Positions 51,712 to 59,782 of a stretch of 64,000 bases of DNA are shown here, one piece after another (positions within the stretch are counted from its first letter, which is position 1; the number at the start of each line of letters is the position of its first letter). The notes below the pieces were generated by a model. That model did no database searches, was not told where the DNA came from, and saw nothing but the letters and a program-made list of their open reading frames with translations. A program made the translations under genes and the position numbers. Source of the stretch: JBLMXQ01 sp050257855 (GTDB lineage: Bacteria > Acidobacteriota > Vicinamibacteria > Vicinamibacterales > CAVVIG01); NCBI GenBank assembly GCA_050257855.1, contig JBLMXQ010000090.1, positions 1 through 64,000 of the forward strand. The letters run 5' to 3'.

Positions 51712-54141
51712 CTAGTACAGCTCGTACTTCTTCGCAACCCGCCGCCACGCGTCTTCTTCGGGCTTCCACGACGCGGCGATTGCCGACGGGTCGTCGCCGG
51801 CACGGATTCGCTTCAGCGTCTCGGCGGATCCGAACAGGGTCAGCGCCTTTTCGAGCTCGAATGTCGCGCCGTAGAGGCGCGAGAGCGCGGCGGCGATCTC
51901 GAGCCCGACGCGCACCGGACGGACGGCCCGCCGGTCGGTGACGATGAGGAACACGCCGTGGCAGCGCTCGCCGCCGAGCTTCGCGCCCGTCTGTGGGGTG
52001 AAGCTCACAGGGTAGAAGCGGACGCCGGCGATGCCGCGGGCGTCGAGGGCCGCGGCCAGCGCGACGCCGTCGATCCAGGGCGCGCCGACCTGCTCGAACG
52101 GCGTATCGGTGCCGCGGCCGACCGACACGTTGGTCTGCTCGATCGCGCCCAGGCCGGGGTAGAGCGTCGCCGCGGTCATCGTGCGCAGGTTCGGCGACGG
52201 GTTGACCCACTCCAGCCCGGTCTCGTCGAACCACTCGGTGCGCAGCCAGTGCTGCATCGGCACGACCGTCAGATCCGCCCCGATGCCGGCTTCGACGTTG
52301 AACAGCCGCGCCAGCTCGCCGATCGTGAGGCCGTGACGGATCGGCATCGGCAGGTATCCGACGTAGCGACTGCCACCCGGCGCCTGCATCGGCCCTTCGA
52401 CGTCGATGCCGTCGATCGGGTTCGGCCGATCGAGCACGACGACCGGCAGTTTCCGCGCGGCCGCGGCTTCCATCACGTACGCGACGGCGGCGGGATAGGT
52501 GTAGAACCGGGCGCCGGCATCCTGCAGATCGACGACGAGCGCGTCGAGGCCGTCGAGCATCGCCGCGGTCGGCTTCCGCGTGTCGCCGTACAGCGAGTAG
52601 ATCGGCAGGCCGGTCTTCGCGTCCCGGGACGACTCGATCTTCTCGTCCCGGTCGCCGCGGATGCCGTGCTCGGGGCTGAAGAGCGCGACCAGGCGGACGC
52701 CCCTGGCTTCCGCCAGAGCGTCGATCGTGCTCGCCCCGGATCGCAGCCGACCGGTCTGGTTCGTCAGCAGCCCGACCCGCTTGCCGGCGAGCGGCGCGAA
52801 GTTCTGTGCGGCGAGGACGTCGATGCCGGCGAGGGTTGGCGGCGACGGCGCCGCCCGGCTCACGCCTCCCGCTTCCGGCCGAGCCTCGGTCTGGCGGCCG
52901 TCGCCGCGCAGGCGGCGCGCTCGCTCCACATCCTGCTGCGTGTAGATCGCCGAGGCCGCAATCGTCGAGACGCGCGCTCGAAGCGGCGTCACGTCCCCCG
53001 TGCCGTCCGGATGCACGCGATTCGACAGGAAGATGACGTAGCTGCGCGTCGCGGGATCCAGCCACAGACCGGTGCCGGTGAAGCCGGTGTGCCCGTATGT
53101 GCTCCCGACCGGAAACAGCTCGCCGCGGTTCGCGGCGAACGACGAGTCGATGTCCCAGCCGAGCCCGCGCACGTCCCGCATGCCGCGCGGCGTGGACGGA
53201 CGCGTCATCCGCGCCACGGCCGCCGGGGCGAGGATGCGCACGCCGTCGAGCGTCCCGCCGGCGAGCAGCATCCGGCAGTAGCGCGACAGATCCGCGGCGG
53301 TACTGAACAGGCCCGCATGACCGGCAAAGCCGCCCATCCTCCGCGCGGTCGGATCGTGAACGACGCCGCGCAGAAACGGGGCGTCCGGCTGGTTGCACGG
53401 CCAGGCGAGCGGCCGGCACCGCTGGGTCGGCGCGATCCGCGCCCGGAGGGACGCGGGCGGCAGGAACATCGTGTCGTGCATCCCGAGCGGCTCGAATATG
53501 CGCGCGCGCGCGTAGCGATCGAGCGTCTCGCCGCTCACGCGCCGGACGATGTCGCCGAGGAGGAAGAAATTGATGTCGCTGTAGACGAACCGGGATCCGG
53601 GGGGCGCGTCGAGCCTCAGCGCCGACGCGCGGCGGATCGCTTCGTCGGCGCCGGAGAACTCGACCTCGAGCGGCAGGTCGGGCGGCAGCCCGGACGTGTG
53701 CGTCAGGAGATCGAGGATGGTGATGCGATCCTTGCCGTCCACGCCGAACTCCGGGATGAACCGCGCGACCGGATCGTCGAGCCGGATCCGCCCCTGCTCG
53801 ACGAGCTGCATGACAGCCGGCGTCGTGGCGATCACCTTCGTGAGCGACGCGAGGTCGAAGATCGTGTCCTCGGTCATCGGCTCTGGCGCGGGCTGGACGG
53901 CCCGATGGCCGAACGCGTGATGATAGAGGACCCTGTCGCCGCGTCCGACGACGATGACCGCGCCCGGCAGTTCGTGCCGGGCGATCGCCTCGTCCACGGC
54001 CCGTGCGATCGGCGCCCAGCGATCCGGCGGAGCGGTTTCCTGCGCGCGTGCCGAGGCGAGGACGGCAGTCGCCGCGACGGCCGTGACGAGCGCCGCCCGG
54101 CCGCCCCGAGCGGACGGTCGTTTCATCACAGGGGGTTTCAC
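51712..54141 (-). CDS. Fusion of serine hydrolase (AmiE-like) and NamZ/DUF1343 domains
   Basis: An 809-residue exported protein with a signal peptide of about 33 residues; ATG 54126 is an alternative start. Residues of about 45-395 form a beta-lactamase/esterase-fold serine hydrolase with S99-x-x-K102 (SLTK), YSD at 187-189 and GHTG at 351-354. Residues of about 440-809 form a DUF1343 domain with VGLLTNQTGR, FSPEHGIRG and IYSLYG. DUF1343 proteins include NamZ, the exo-beta-N-acetylmuramidase, and in Bacillus it works with AmiE, a beta-lactamase-fold muramyl amidase, in cell-wall recycling. Here the two activities appear joined in one chain. Activity of both halves is inferred from family knowledge. 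Confidence 0.85.
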   Translation of the reverse strand: MKPPVMKRPSARGGRAALVTAVAATAVLASARAQETAPPDRWAPIARAVDEAIARHELPGAVIVVGRGDRVLYHHAFGHRAVQPAPEPMTEDTIFDLASLTKVIATTPAVMQLVEQGRIRLDDPVARFIPEFGVDGKDRITILDLLTHTSGLPPDLPLEVEFSGADEAIRRASALRLDAPPGSRFVYSDINFFLLGDIVRRVSGETLDRYARARIFEPLGMHDTMFLPPASLRARIAPTQRCRPLAWPCNQPDAPFLRGVVHDPTARRMGGFAGHAGLFSTAADLSRYCRMLLAGGTLDGVRILAPAAVARMTRPSTPRGMRDVRGLGWDIDSSFAANRGELFPVGSTYGHTGFTGTGLWLDPATRSYVIFLSNRVHPDGTGDVTPLRARVSTIAASAIYTQQDVERARRLRGDGRQTEARPEAGGVSRAAPSPPTLAGIDVLAAQNFAPLAGKRVGLLTNQTGRLRSGASTIDALAEARGVRLVALFSPEHGIRGDRDEKIESSRDAKTGLPIYSLYGDTRKPTAAMLDGLDALVVDLQDAGARFYTYPAAVAYVMEAAAARKLPVVVLDRPNPIDGIDVEGPMQAPGGSRYVGYLPMPIRHGLTIGELARLFNVEAGIGADLTVVPMQHWLRTEWFDETGLEWVNPSPNLRTMTAATLYPGLGAIEQTNVSVGRGTDTPFEQVGAPWIDGVALAAALDARGIAGVRFYPVSFTPQTGAKLGGERCHGVFLIVTDRRAVRPVRVGLEIAAALSRLYGATFELEKALTLFGSAETLKRIRAGDDPSAIAASWKPEEDAWRRVAKKYELY

Positions 54142-54214
54142 GCCGTTCGGCTGCGGCCTCGCGCTCCAGGGCCGCGCGGCCGTCGGGCTTCGCGCTCCGT
54201 GGGGCGATTCAATA

Positions 54215-54220
54215 TATACT
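54215..54220 (+). promoter_or_regulatory. Possible -10 element TATACT for the TPR gene
   Basis: TATACT in an A/T-rich patch lies 47 bases before the ATG at 54268, between the divergent fusion gene and the TPR gene. No good -35 is seen. Confidence 0.4.
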
Positions 54221-54267
54221 GAGCGAACGTTACGGACACTTTACCGCGTGTTTCAGGGGGACTGACC

Positions 54268-55212
54268 ATGCGTCATCGTCTTTATTTCTGGAGGGCGGTG
54301 CTCGCCGCGCTCCTCGTCACGGCATGGGCCGGCCTGGCGTCGGCCCAGATCGGGCGTGTCGGCGGCCAGGTCAAGGACGAGACCGGGAAGCCGATCAAGG
54401 GCGCGACCGTCACCGCCGAGAACCCCAACGCGTCGCCGAGCTCGTTCAAGGCGACCACCGATGACAAGGGCCAGTTCTCCATCATCGGCCTCCGGGCGGG
54501 CTCGTGGACCTTCACGGCATCCGCCCCTGGCTTCGCTCCCGAGTCGGGCAAGTTGAACGTGTCGACGATCGGGTCGCCGAATCCGCCGATGACCTTCACG
54601 CTGCGCAAGGGCGGCGGTGGCGTTCCGGGACTCGAGGGCGTCGACGCCAAGGCGCTCCAGGCCGATCTCACGGCCGCCGACAACCTTTACAACACCAAGC
54701 AGTGGGACGAGGCAATCGCCGCTTACAAGGCGATCCTCGCGAAGGCGCCGACGCTCTCGGTCATCAACCTGCAGATCGCCGCCTGCTATCGCAACAAGAA
54801 GGACTACGACTCGGCAATCGCCGCCTACAACGAGGTGCTCAAGGCCGACCCGACGAACGACAAGGCGAAGATCGGCATCGGCATGACCAACCTCGAGAAG
54901 GGCGATCTGACCGCCGCGGAGCAGACGCTGTCCGAGGCCGCGCAGGGCATGGGCGCCAGCAAGGAGGTCTTCTACAACCTCGGCGAGGTGAAGTTCGCCA
55001 AGGGCGAGACCGACGATGCGGCCAAGTGGTATCAGAAGGCGGCCGACGCCGATCCGAACTGGGGCAAGCCGGTCTTCAAGCTCGCGCTTGTCGCCCTGAA
55101 CAAGGGCGACAAGGACGGCGCGGCGAAGCTCTTCCAGAAGGTCATCGACGTCGATCCGATGTCGCCCGAAGCAGCGCAGGCCAAGGCGGTCATCGAGCAG
55201 CTCAAGAAATAG
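54268..55212 (+). CDS. Exported protein with carboxypeptidase-regulatory and TPR domains
   Basis: A 314-residue protein with a signal peptide (cleavage near ASAQ, about residue 26). A carboxypeptidase-regulatory-like Ig module follows (about 28-110, GRVGGQVKDETGKPIKGATVTAEN and GQFSIIGLRAGSWTFTASAPGF). Then come five to six TPR units from about 125 to 310 (KQWDEAIAAYKAILAKAP, KDYDSAIAAYNEVLKADP, GDLTAAEQTLSEAA and others). It is probably a periplasmic scaffold and is the first of a run of TPR-containing proteins extending to the window end. Confidence 0.85.
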   Translation: MRHRLYFWRAVLAALLVTAWAGLASAQIGRVGGQVKDETGKPIKGATVTAENPNASPSSFKATTDDKGQFSIIGLRAGSWTFTASAPGFAPESGKLNVSTIGSPNPPMTFTLRKGGGGVPGLEGVDAKALQADLTAADNLYNTKQWDEAIAAYKAILAKAPTLSVINLQIAACYRNKKDYDSAIAAYNEVLKADPTNDKAKIGIGMTNLEKGDLTAAEQTLSEAAQGMGASKEVFYNLGEVKFAKGETDDAAKWYQKAADADPNWGKPVFKLALVALNKGDKDGAAKLFQKVIDVDPMSPEAAQAKAVIEQLKK

Positions 55213-55276
55213 ACGAGCCGGTGCTGCGTGCCGGCTGCCGGGCGCTGACGGAGGTTGGTGGTCCGCACCAGCAGCC

Positions 55277-55310
55277 GGCACCCGGCACCCGGTACCAGGC
55301 ACCCGAGCAC
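55277..55310. repeat. GGCACCCG-type short repeats before the first sulfatase-like gene
   Basis: Repeated GGCACCCG and close variants occur in the gap between the TPR gene and the GTG at 55330. They would encode Pro/Gly/Thr/His repeats if the frame were extended upstream, which argues against the longer start. Confidence 0.6.
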
Positions 55311-55329
55311 TCAAGCACCAAAGCACGCT

Positions 55330-57552
55330 GTGGCCCGCTCCCTCCGCTCCACGATCATCCTCGGCCTGGTCGCGATAGGGACGGTGCTCGCCGCGGTCGG
55401 CGGCTGGCGCTACGCGCGGGCCTCGGCGCCCGTCAACGGGCCGATCGTCCTCATCTCCATCGACACGCTCCGCGCGGATCATCTGCCGGTGTACGGATAC
55501 ACCAAGGTGCGGACGCCCGCGATCGACGCCCTCGCGCGCGACGGCGTCGTGTTCGACCACGCCTATTCGCACGCGCCGCAGACGCTGCCGGCGCACACGG
55601 CGCTCCTCTCGGGCCGGCTGCCGTTCGACACCGGCGTGCGCGACAATCTCGGCTTCACCGTGCCGCCGAAGGTGCGCCTGCTGCCGCAGATGCTCCACGA
55701 CCGCGGCTACGCGACGGGCGGCGTCGTGTCCGCCTTCGTGCTGCGGCACGAGACCGGCATCTCGCGCGGCTTCGATTTCTTCGACGACAAGATGCCACCG
55801 AGCTCGCCGGAGGTGACGATCGGCGAGATCCAGCGTGACGGCGGCGAGTCCGAGGCGATCGCCGAGCGCTGGCTGACGCGCATCGGCACCTCGCGCGCCT
55901 TCCTGTTCCTGCATCTCTACGAGCCGCACAAGCCCTACACACCGCCGGCGCGGTACGCGCAGTACGCGCCCTACGACGGCGAGATCGCCTACGCGGACGA
56001 AATCGTCGGCCGACTGATGAAGTATCTGAAGACGCATCAGCTGTACGATCAGTCGACGATCGTGCTCCTGGCGGATCACGGCGAGGGACTCGGAGATCAC
56101 GGCGAACAGGAGCACGGCCTGTTCGTCTACGACGAGACGATCCACGTGCCGCTCATCGTGAAGATGCCCGGCGGCGAGCACGGCGGCCGCCGCATTCCGG
56201 ACGTCGTGAGCCAGGTCGACATCGTCCCGACCATCCTCGATCTCGTCAAGGCGCCGATTCCCGACAACCTGCGCGGGCGGTCGCTGACGCCGCTGCTCGA
56301 CGGCACAGGACAGCTGCCCGAGCAGGCGGTGTATTCGGAGGCGATGTACGGCCGCTACCACTTCGGGTGGAGTGAGCTGACGGCGCTCACCGACGGGCGC
56401 TACCGCTACATCAAGGCGCCGCACGATGAGTTGTATGACCTCGAGCGCGACCCGCACGAACGCGACAATCTCGCGGGCGACCGCCCACAGGCGCGCATGG
56501 CCCTGCGCAGCGCGCTCGATCGTCTGACCAACGGGACGAAAATCGACGCGCCGGCCGAGGTCTCGGCCGACGCGCGCGAACGGCTGGCCGCGCTCGGCTA
56601 CGTCGGATCGCAGGCAGCCCCGCCGGACACGCCGGGCGACGAGCTGCCCGACCCCAAGGACAAGCTCGACATCCTCGAGCGCTACCGGGCCGCCGTAGAT
56701 CTGGCCCAGGCACGCCAGTGGCCGCAGGCGATCGCCCTGCTGCAGCAAATCCTGAAGGACGACCCGGGCATGGCGGACGTGTGGACGCAGCTGGCGACCA
56801 TCGACATCCGCGCCGCACGCTTCGAGCAGGCGATCGACGCGTACAAGCACGCAATCGAGCTCCAGCCGGCCGTCGCAAACACGTACATCGGCGCCGCGTC
56901 CGCCATGCTCCACCTCCGGAAGTTCGAAGATGCCCGGAAGCACGCGGAGCTGGCAGCGCAGGTGGCCAGCGACGCGAACGACGCGCACATGGTCGCCTCC
57001 GCGCATGAGATGCTGGCGAACATCGCGCTCGCCCGCCACGACGAGGACGCGGCGCGCCAGGAAGCGGCGCTCGCGCAGAAAGCCGAACCCTCGCTGCCCA
57101 TCGCCGCGTACGTCGATGCGCGCCTGCTGTACGACGCCGGAAGGTACGAGGACGCGCTCCCGCTGTTCGAGCAGGCGATCGCAGCGCTGAAGGCGCCTGG
57201 CTCAATCCAGATGCCGGAGCTGCATTACTACGCCGGCGATACGCTCGGGCGCCTCGAGCGCTACCCGGAGGCCGAAGCCGAGTTCGAGCAGGAGCTGCGC
57301 TTCTTCCCGCAGAACTTCCGCGCGCGCGCCGGCCTGGCAATGCTCTACCAGGCGACCGGCCGGCCGGACGCCGCCGGCCGCGCCATCACCGACATGGTCC
57401 GCATCACACCGACGCCGGAGTCCTACGCCCTCGGCGTGCGCCTCTGGACGATGTTCGGCAATCCCGATCAAGCCAATGCCCTCCGCACGGAAGCGCGCCG
57501 CACCTTCGCCGAAGCCCCGCGGCCCGGCGCGCGGCCCGGCCGCCAGCGCTGA
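55330..57552 (+). CDS. Sulfatase-like/alkaline phosphatase-superfamily protein with TPR domain (first of three)
   Basis: A 740-residue membrane-anchored protein from GTG 55330 with an N-terminal helix (about 6-28). The sulfatase-like domain (about 36-390) has metal Asp in LISIDTLRAD (D45) and ADHGEGLGDHGEQEHG. At the site where sulfatases have Cys or Ser in CxPxR, this protein reads TLPAH, with T85 as the candidate nucleophile, so formylglycine chemistry is not expected. A C-terminal TPR region (about 450-720) follows. It may hydrolyse or transfer a phospho-group rather than a sulfate ester. It overlaps the next gene by 77 bases. Confidence 0.82.
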   Translation: MARSLRSTIILGLVAIGTVLAAVGGWRYARASAPVNGPIVLISIDTLRADHLPVYGYTKVRTPAIDALARDGVVFDHAYSHAPQTLPAHTALLSGRLPFDTGVRDNLGFTVPPKVRLLPQMLHDRGYATGGVVSAFVLRHETGISRGFDFFDDKMPPSSPEVTIGEIQRDGGESEAIAERWLTRIGTSRAFLFLHLYEPHKPYTPPARYAQYAPYDGEIAYADEIVGRLMKYLKTHQLYDQSTIVLLADHGEGLGDHGEQEHGLFVYDETIHVPLIVKMPGGEHGGRRIPDVVSQVDIVPTILDLVKAPIPDNLRGRSLTPLLDGTGQLPEQAVYSEAMYGRYHFGWSELTALTDGRYRYIKAPHDELYDLERDPHERDNLAGDRPQARMALRSALDRLTNGTKIDAPAEVSADARERLAALGYVGSQAAPPDTPGDELPDPKDKLDILERYRAAVDLAQARQWPQAIALLQQILKDDPGMADVWTQLATIDIRAARFEQAIDAYKHAIELQPAVANTYIGAASAMLHLRKFEDARKHAELAAQVASDANDAHMVASAHEMLANIALARHDEDAARQEAALAQKAEPSLPIAAYVDARLLYDAGRYEDALPLFEQAIAALKAPGSIQMPELHYYAGDTLGRLERYPEAEAEFEQELRFFPQNFRARAGLAMLYQATGRPDAAGRAITDMVRITPTPESYALGVRLWTMFGNPDQANALRTEARRTFAEAPRPGARPGRQR

Positions 57553-59683
57553 GCGGCGCCGCCGCCCGCCGGCGCTCGCCGCGGCCGGGGCGATGCTCGC
57601 CGTCCTCGGCGCCGCTGCGTGGTGGTGGTGGCCCCGCACCGCCCCGCAGGTCGATCTGCATCCGATCGCGCGTCAGAACGTGCTGCTCGTCACCATCGAC
57701 ACGCTGCGCGCCGACGCGCTCGACTGCTACGGAGGCCCGGCCCGCACGCCCGCGCTCGATCGGCTGGCCACCGAGGGCGTGCGCTTCACCTTCGCGCACG
57801 CGCAGGCCCCGCTCACGCTGCCGTCTCACACGAGCATCCTGACCGGCGAGTATCCGTACCAGCACGGGGTCCGCGAGAACAGCGGATACCGCCTGGCGCC
57901 CGGCGCCCGCACGCTCGCCACGATCCTGAAATCCGACGGCTACGCGACCGGCGCGTTCGTGTCCGCGTTCCCGTTGAACTCCCGCTTCGGCCTGAACCAG
58001 GGCTTCGACGTCTACGACGATCACGTTGGCGAGACGCGCTCGCCGACCGAGTTCGTCATGCCCGAGCGCCCCGGCACGGCGACGGTCGCGATCGCGCGGC
58101 CGTGGATTGCCGCCAGGCAGCGCGATGGCGGCAGACCGTGGTTCGCGTGGGTCCACGTGTTCGATCCGCACGCGCCGTATCAGCCGCCGCCGCCCTTCGA
58201 CCGCGAGTACGCCGACCGCCCCTACTACGGTGAAGTGGCCGCCGCCGACAGCGCCCTGGCGCCGCTCCTCGACGATGTCCGCCGGGCGCCGCAGCCCACC
58301 CTCGTCGTCGTGACCGGCGACCACGGCGAAGCGCTCGGCGATCATGGAGAAGCGACGCACGGGCTGTTCGCGTACGAATCGACCCTGCGGATTCCGCTGA
58401 TCGTCGCGGAGGTGGGCGGCGGGCGGCCGGAATCCACGCGGGGCGAGGTGTCCGACGTGCCCGTGCGCCACGTGGACCTGCTGCCGACCATCCTCGACGC
58501 CGTCGGCCAGCGCGCTCCGGAGGGCCTGCCGGGCCGCACGCTGCTGCCGGCTGCCGAGCGCCGCGACGGCGCGGCGCCTCGGCCGTCGTACTTCGAGGCG
58601 ATGTCCGCGATGCTCAACCGCGGCTGGGCTCCCCTGACCGGCATCGTCGCGGGCCGCGACAAGTACATCGACCTGCCCATCCCCGAGCTGTACAACCTTG
58701 CGCGCGATCCAGGCGAGCAGACGAATCTCGTCTCGCGCGACGCCGATCGCGCGCGCGTCCTCCAGACCGCCCTCCGCGGCTTCCACGCGGCCCTCCCGGG
58801 ACAGCGGCAGACCGAGGACCCGAAAGCGCTCGCCGAACTGCAGGCGCTCGGGTACATCTCCGGCGAGGCGCCCCTCAAGGCGCATTACACGGAGGCCGAC
58901 GATCCGAAGCGGCTCGTCGATCTCGACGCGGCCCTGCACCGCGGCGTCGAGCTGTACGGCGAGCATCGTCTGCCCGAGGCCGAGCATGTGTATCAGGCGA
59001 TCATCAGCCGGCGTCCCGACATGTCGGTCGCCTACCGCCATCTCGCGTTCGTCCATTGGGAGAGCGGCGATGTTCGCGGCGCGGTCGACGTGCTGAGGCG
59101 CGCGATCCAGGCGCACGTCCGCGACGACGGCATCACGGCGCAGCTTGCGAACTACCTCGCCGAAACCGGCGATCCCGAGGAAGCGGTGCGCCTGCTCGCG
59201 CCGGTGGCGCAGGAGCAGACGCCGGACCTGGATGCGCTGAACGCGCTGGGAATCGCGTACGCCCGAAGCGGCCGGCCGAAGCTGGCGCGGCAGGTGTTCG
59301 AGCGCATGCTGGACGCGAGTCCGGCGAGCGGGATGGCGTTCGAGAACCTCGGAGCGCTCGACCTCGGGGAGAACGACCTCGCAGCGGCCCGCCAGCATTT
59401 CACGCGCGCGGTTCAACTCGATCCCCGATCCTCCCAGGCCCATGCCGGGCTCGGCGTTGTCGCCGTCAAGAGCGGCGATCGACAGCAGGCCGTGGCCGAG
59501 TGGCGGAAGGCGGTCGAGCTCGACCCGACGAACTTCGACGCGCTCTACAACCTCGCGACGACGCTCGAAGACGAGGGCCAGAGGGAGGCTGCGCGACCCT
59601 ATCTCGACCAGTTCGTCCGCACTGCCCCGCCGGCACTGTACGGCCCCGAGATCCGGCAGCTATCGGCGGTAATGCAGAAATAA
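57476..59683 (+). CDS. Sulfatase-like protein with TPR domain (second of three)
   Basis: A 735-residue paralogue of the preceding protein. The ATG at 57476 overlaps the upstream gene by 77 bases; the N-terminus is Arg/Lys-rich and precedes one transmembrane helix (about 34-55), as expected for an inner-membrane anchor. ATG 57593 would shorten the cytosolic tail. The catalytic core keeps LLVTIDTLRAD and TGDHGEALGDHGEATHG; the nucleophile motif is TLPSH with T114, again not Cys or Ser. The C-terminal half carries TPR units such as EAEHVYQAIISRRPDMSVAYRHLA and AARQHFTRAVQLDPRSSQAHAGLG. The substrate is unknown. Confidence 0.82.
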   Translation: MPSARKRAAPSPKPRGPARGPAASAERRRRPPALAAAGAMLAVLGAAAWWWWPRTAPQVDLHPIARQNVLLVTIDTLRADALDCYGGPARTPALDRLATEGVRFTFAHAQAPLTLPSHTSILTGEYPYQHGVRENSGYRLAPGARTLATILKSDGYATGAFVSAFPLNSRFGLNQGFDVYDDHVGETRSPTEFVMPERPGTATVAIARPWIAARQRDGGRPWFAWVHVFDPHAPYQPPPPFDREYADRPYYGEVAAADSALAPLLDDVRRAPQPTLVVVTGDHGEALGDHGEATHGLFAYESTLRIPLIVAEVGGGRPESTRGEVSDVPVRHVDLLPTILDAVGQRAPEGLPGRTLLPAAERRDGAAPRPSYFEAMSAMLNRGWAPLTGIVAGRDKYIDLPIPELYNLARDPGEQTNLVSRDADRARVLQTALRGFHAALPGQRQTEDPKALAELQALGYISGEAPLKAHYTEADDPKRLVDLDAALHRGVELYGEHRLPEAEHVYQAIISRRPDMSVAYRHLAFVHWESGDVRGAVDVLRRAIQAHVRDDGITAQLANYLAETGDPEEAVRLLAPVAQEQTPDLDALNALGIAYARSGRPKLARQVFERMLDASPASGMAFENLGALDLGENDLAAARQHFTRAVQLDPRSSQAHAGLGVVAVKSGDRQQAVAEWRKAVELDPTNFDALYNLATTLEDEGQREAARPYLDQFVRTAPPALYGPEIRQLSAVMQK

Positions 59684-59782
59684 ATCGCCGGCCAGCCAGA
59701 TGGAGCCTCGCGCGCCGCCATCCGGGGCGTACGATAAAATCGTTCAATTGAGAACGCGTGCGCCTGCGGCCATGGCAAGAAC

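Noticed and set aside
55255..55329. Upstream ATG start for the first sulfatase-like gene
   Set aside because: The extra 25 residues come from GGCACCCG-type repeats and would place a polar stretch before the membrane anchor; GTG 55330 fits the paralogues better.
54253..57039. Long antisense frame across the TPR and first sulfatase-like genes
   Set aside because: It crosses two genes with strong family motifs on the plus strand and shows no signal, domain or ribosome site.
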